Positions 61,604-64,000 of a DNA stretch of 64,000 nt are shown one piece after another. Each line of letters begins with the position of its first letter. Position 1 is the stretch's first letter. This stretch comes from Crocodylus rhombifer (taxonomy: Eukaryota > Chordata > Crocodylia > Crocodylidae): positions 809,893 to 873,892 of the forward strand of contig JAVSML010001167.1 in the NCBI GenBank assembly GCA_038503035.1, read 5' to 3'. A program made the translations under genes and the position numbers. A model generated the notes under the pieces. It searched no databases. It saw only the letters and a list, made by a program, of their open reading frames with translations, and was not told the DNA's origin.

Positions 61604-61976
61604 TCATGAACAACGCGTGCCCCCAGTGGCTGTTGGGGGCACGGCTGCGGCGGGAGTGTAGCAGTGGCGTCGGTAGCATGGCGGTGGTAAGCACGGAGCT
61701 CCCACAGACGCCACGGGTGCTGTCAGTGGCGGGGCATGGTGGCGAGCACTGACCAGGGGTCAATGACCACCCACAGATGCTGCCGACAGTGGCAGTGGTG
61801 GGCATCGCTGACCGCCCACAGATACCACTGGAGGTGTCAGCGGCGAGGGGGTGGCAAGCAGCGACCGCCTGCAGGTGCCGCTGACGGTGTTGGTGGCGCC
61901 TTTTCCTAGAGGGTGCACTGCCATGCTCAGGGGGTGCATGTGCACCTGCATGCACCCCCTAGACATCGCCAGTGAT
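61604..61976. repeat. CpG-rich MITE-like block with degenerate minisatellite
   Basis: A sharply bounded GC-rich, CpG-containing island in AT-rich DNA. Units beginning gaccacccacag, gaccgcccacag and gaccgcctgcag at 61765, 61810 and 61863 suggest a 45-53-bp degenerate repeat. The right edge (gggtgcatgtgcacctgcatgcaccccct) is itself palindromic and resembles a transposon terminus. No protein family matches its open frames. Confidence 0.5.
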
Positions 61977-62960
61977 TCAACTGCTGGTTCCTGGTATATG
62001 GTTTGAAGATGCTTTTATCAGAGCTTGGGGCATAGGTAGTTCAGAGCTACAGTTGGAGCAGGAGTTTAGGCAAGCAAAAACAGGACCTGAACTGGGAGCA
62101 CAGCAGAAGCCAAGCTGAAGGCAGGACTCCAGAGGTAAAGTGAAGGCTCGGCCTTAGCTATTTTCTCCTATGTCTAAAGAAGACATGTTAAACACAAACA
62201 TGGCACTGATTTTGTTGTTGCTTTTCATGGCTGATTTCTGAGGAAGGAGTGTGGTTAAGTAGAGACCAGGTTTCTTGTGAGCCATTTTCTCAACCTGGTG
62301 ACCTCATGCTGATGGTCTGGTTATACAGGTACTTGCTCATGACAGCTGCAGGAAACATCAAAGAAGTAGCTAGCTATACCTCTGCCATTTGTGCTCAAGA
62401 CTGAGGAGGGACAATTCCCCAAAACCTTTCTTGAAGAACATATTCTTCTATTTTTTCCCCTCGTAATGTATATTAAACTATTTCTTTCATTGTTTACATT
62501 TCCCTGCCCTCCTAGAAATGCTAGTGCTGGTACATGGTCTACAGAGACCCTGTGCATGTCTGGGAGCCACAAGGCAAAGCCTGTTTCCTTAGATTTCTTA
62601 TCTCAACTGACTAAAGTACAAAAACACACACAAAAGGATATAAAAGCCTATCCTTCCTTGAAATCTGCCAAGGCTCAAATACAGGACAGCATGTGTGACA
62701 AAGGTTTAGATGCAAGCACCTAAAACATTCCTTCACACAGGAAGCTGCAAAGGCTTTAGGACAGGTCCTGCTCAGTCCTGTCAGTTGGATGTCTGACTTT
62801 TGATATAAACCGTTTTGAACAACAGGGCTGAGCACGTGCGGGGACGGGCTGGAGGGGAGACACCAAGCACCCCATGAAGCATGAGGTCATGGAAGAGGTA
62901 GTGTGTGAAAAACTGGAGCGTAAACTGTGAAGAGCCAGGGAGGAATTGATAAGTCTTTCA
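61977..62960. other. Intergenic, no recognised feature
   Basis: No gene or repeat was recognised. Confidence 0.4.
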
Positions 62961-63097
62961 CAGCTGGGTTTTATAAAAACTGGCTGGTGAGTTTTTAAGA
63001 AGCAACATGCATGTGTGCACGTGTGTGTTCACACATGCATGATGCACATCCACATGTGATGTGCGTACACACAGTGTGCGTACACACATGATGATCA

Positions 63098-63335
63098 GGG
63101 ATCCTGGTTTTCTCTGATAAAAAAAAATCCCCAATTTTTGGGTTAAAGTAGTAACCCAAAATCCACATCTTTCCGTGCTCAAACTGAAACACTAATCCAC
63201 AGACATATATATAGAGGTGTTTCAGTTTGATTATGGCAAAATGTGGATCACATTTCAGTATGATTATGGCAAAATGTTGCTTTTTCTAACCCAAAAACTG
63301 GGGATCTTTTTTAAATCGGAGAAAACCAGGATCCC
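63098..63335. mobile_element. Palindromic MITE (GGGATCCTGGTTTTCTC arms)
   Basis: The left end GGGATCCTGGTTTTCTC and the right end gagaaaaccaggatccc are perfect inverted repeats, and the inner parts also pair (aaatccccaatttttgggtt versus aacccaaaaactggggat). One arm carries an internal duplication of a ttcagt-tgattatggcaaaatgt unit (about 63224-63277). CA/TG-rich alternating purine-pyrimidine DNA flanks both sides (63002-63090 and 63338-63382). Confidence 0.85.
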
Positions 63336-63844
63336 TAGTACATGCACCTATGTCCACATGCACACATGCATGCATATGTGTGACTTATCCCTTCCCCCTC
63401 CAATCACAAAACTGCCTCAATGCAAGCAGCACGTGCAGGCGTGTTGTGTGTAATGGTTTAGGTCCTGCAGTGAATAATGGTCTAACTCTTATCACTACAG
63501 TGTGCACACGTGTGGGGACACGATGAGGTTCACTGACTTGCCTCCCTGTTGTTAGACACCCCAGAGTGGAGCCCACCTCTCTATGTACTTCACCCCTTAC
63601 AGGAAGGCCAGGACTGGGGCTCTTCACTCCAAGCCCCTCCCTTCCCCAAGCCCAGCTGCTCCCTTGCTCTGCTGCCCCTGCAGGACCTGGAGCCGTCGGA
63701 ACAGCGCCCAATAGCCCAAGATTTGCCCCGTCGGAGTCAGCAGAGGGCAGCGGCAGCTGAGCCTGCGGTGCCGAGGCCTCGGGCCGCGAAGCTGCAAGAG
63801 GCAGCAGAGAGCAGGGGCGCCCTCAGGCGCGCGGGCTCCCTCTG

Positions 63845-63852
63845 TGACGTCA
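63845..63852. promoter_or_regulatory. CRE palindrome TGACGTCA
   Basis: A perfect palindromic CREB/ATF consensus site in the first copy of the duplicated promoter module. The second copy at 63900-63907 has one change (TGACGCCA). Confidence 0.75.
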
Positions 63853-63861
63853 CCAACAGGG

Positions 63862-63878
63862 CTCTAGGCAACGGGATG
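63862..63878 (+). promoter_or_regulatory. X-box half-site, copy 1
   Basis: ctctaggcaacgggatg contains GGCAAC, the right half of the RFX X-box (GTNRCC-N0-3-RGYAAC). The left half is poor, so RFX binding here is inferred. Confidence 0.55.
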
Positions 63879-63916
63879 TGGCGCGGAGGCTTCCCTTTGT
63901 GACGCCACAGACCGGT

Positions 63917-63933
63917 CTCTAGGCAACGGGATG
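63917..63933 (+). promoter_or_regulatory. X-box half-site, copy 2
   Basis: The 17-bp ctctaggcaacgggatg is identical to copy 1, 55 bases downstream. Preceded by ggt, it gives GTCTCT-A-GGCAAC, closer to a full X-box than copy 1. Confidence 0.6.
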
Positions 63934-64000
63934 CCAAACAGCTCGCGCCGGGGCAGGCGTGGGGGTGCTCGGGCGGCCGCAGCAGCAGCAGCGGGCCCCC

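Larger units (their letters stand above)
63600..64000 (+). promoter_or_regulatory. CpG-rich TATA-less promoter-like block, candidate EFHC2 promoter
   Basis: The composition switches abruptly to GC- and CpG-rich near 63690 and stays so to the window end. There is no TATA box. A CRE, a CRE-like site and two X-box half-sites are present in a tandem duplication (63834-63942). In human, EFHC2 lies downstream of FUNDC1 on the same strand, so its first exon is expected here. The frame opening at the ATG at 63931 stays open to the end but reads MPNSSRRGRRGG, not the EFHC2 N-terminus, so the coding exon is not identified. Confidence 0.6.

Noticed and set aside
63549..63902. A 117-codon open frame as the first exon of the next gene
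   Set aside because: It ends in a stop before the second promoter copy, has no similarity to EFHC2, and is open only because the region is GC-rich.

Overview
This is vertebrate genomic DNA, most likely crocodilian. The evidence is dense CR1 LINE copies in several subfamilies, many hAT-type elements, many short elements with arms like GGGC(A/G)YGTCTACAY that resemble the Chompy MITEs of crocodilians, plus degraded L2 and pogo/Tigger remnants. The genus-level call is an inference from repeat content. Bacterial features (operons, Shine-Dalgarno sites, CRISPR) are absent.

Gene content is sparse. The last two coding exons of FUNDC1, an outer-mitochondrial-membrane mitophagy receptor, lie on the + strand at 5462-5590 and 8659-8736. 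They are followed by a 3'UTR with an AATAAA at 9350-9355. The earlier exons are upstream of the window. About 54 kb of repeat-rich intergenic DNA follows. At the extreme right (about 63600-64000) sits a CpG-rich, TATA-less promoter-like block with a 55-bp tandem duplication; each copy carries a CRE-like site and an RFX/X-box half-site. In human the gene downstream of FUNDC1 on the same strand is EFHC2, a ciliary axoneme gene, so this block is plausibly the EFHC2 promoter. Its coding sequence is not visible here.

Layout: 1-9375 is the FUNDC1 3' part with intronic MITEs. 9685-11880 holds three hAT-like elements. 12054-15510, 17841-21470 and 49845-53190 are three CR1-inside-CR1 nests. 21745-43000 is mostly AT-rich intergenic DNA with hAT and Chompy-like elements, including two large ones with GC-rich interiors (27310-28657 and 30184-32458), one CR1 at 39214-40096 and a probable solo LTR at 41510-42417. 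43075-44250 is an old CR1-like copy interrupted by a pogo/Tigger remnant. 48340-49135 is a palindromic element carrying an internally deleted CR1. 56080-57830 is a degenerate L2-like LINE interrupted by a small TIR element. 59450-63335 holds further MITEs.

Most open frames over 60 codons in the GC-rich blocks are chance frames in MITE interiors. The only real protein-coding signals are FUNDC1 and the reverse-transcriptase or transposase remnants. The best leads are the duplicated ciliary-type promoter module, the nested inverted CR1 pairs, the pogo remnant with a PCNA-binding motif, and several unrelated MITE families with AT-rich ends and GC-rich minisatellite interiors.
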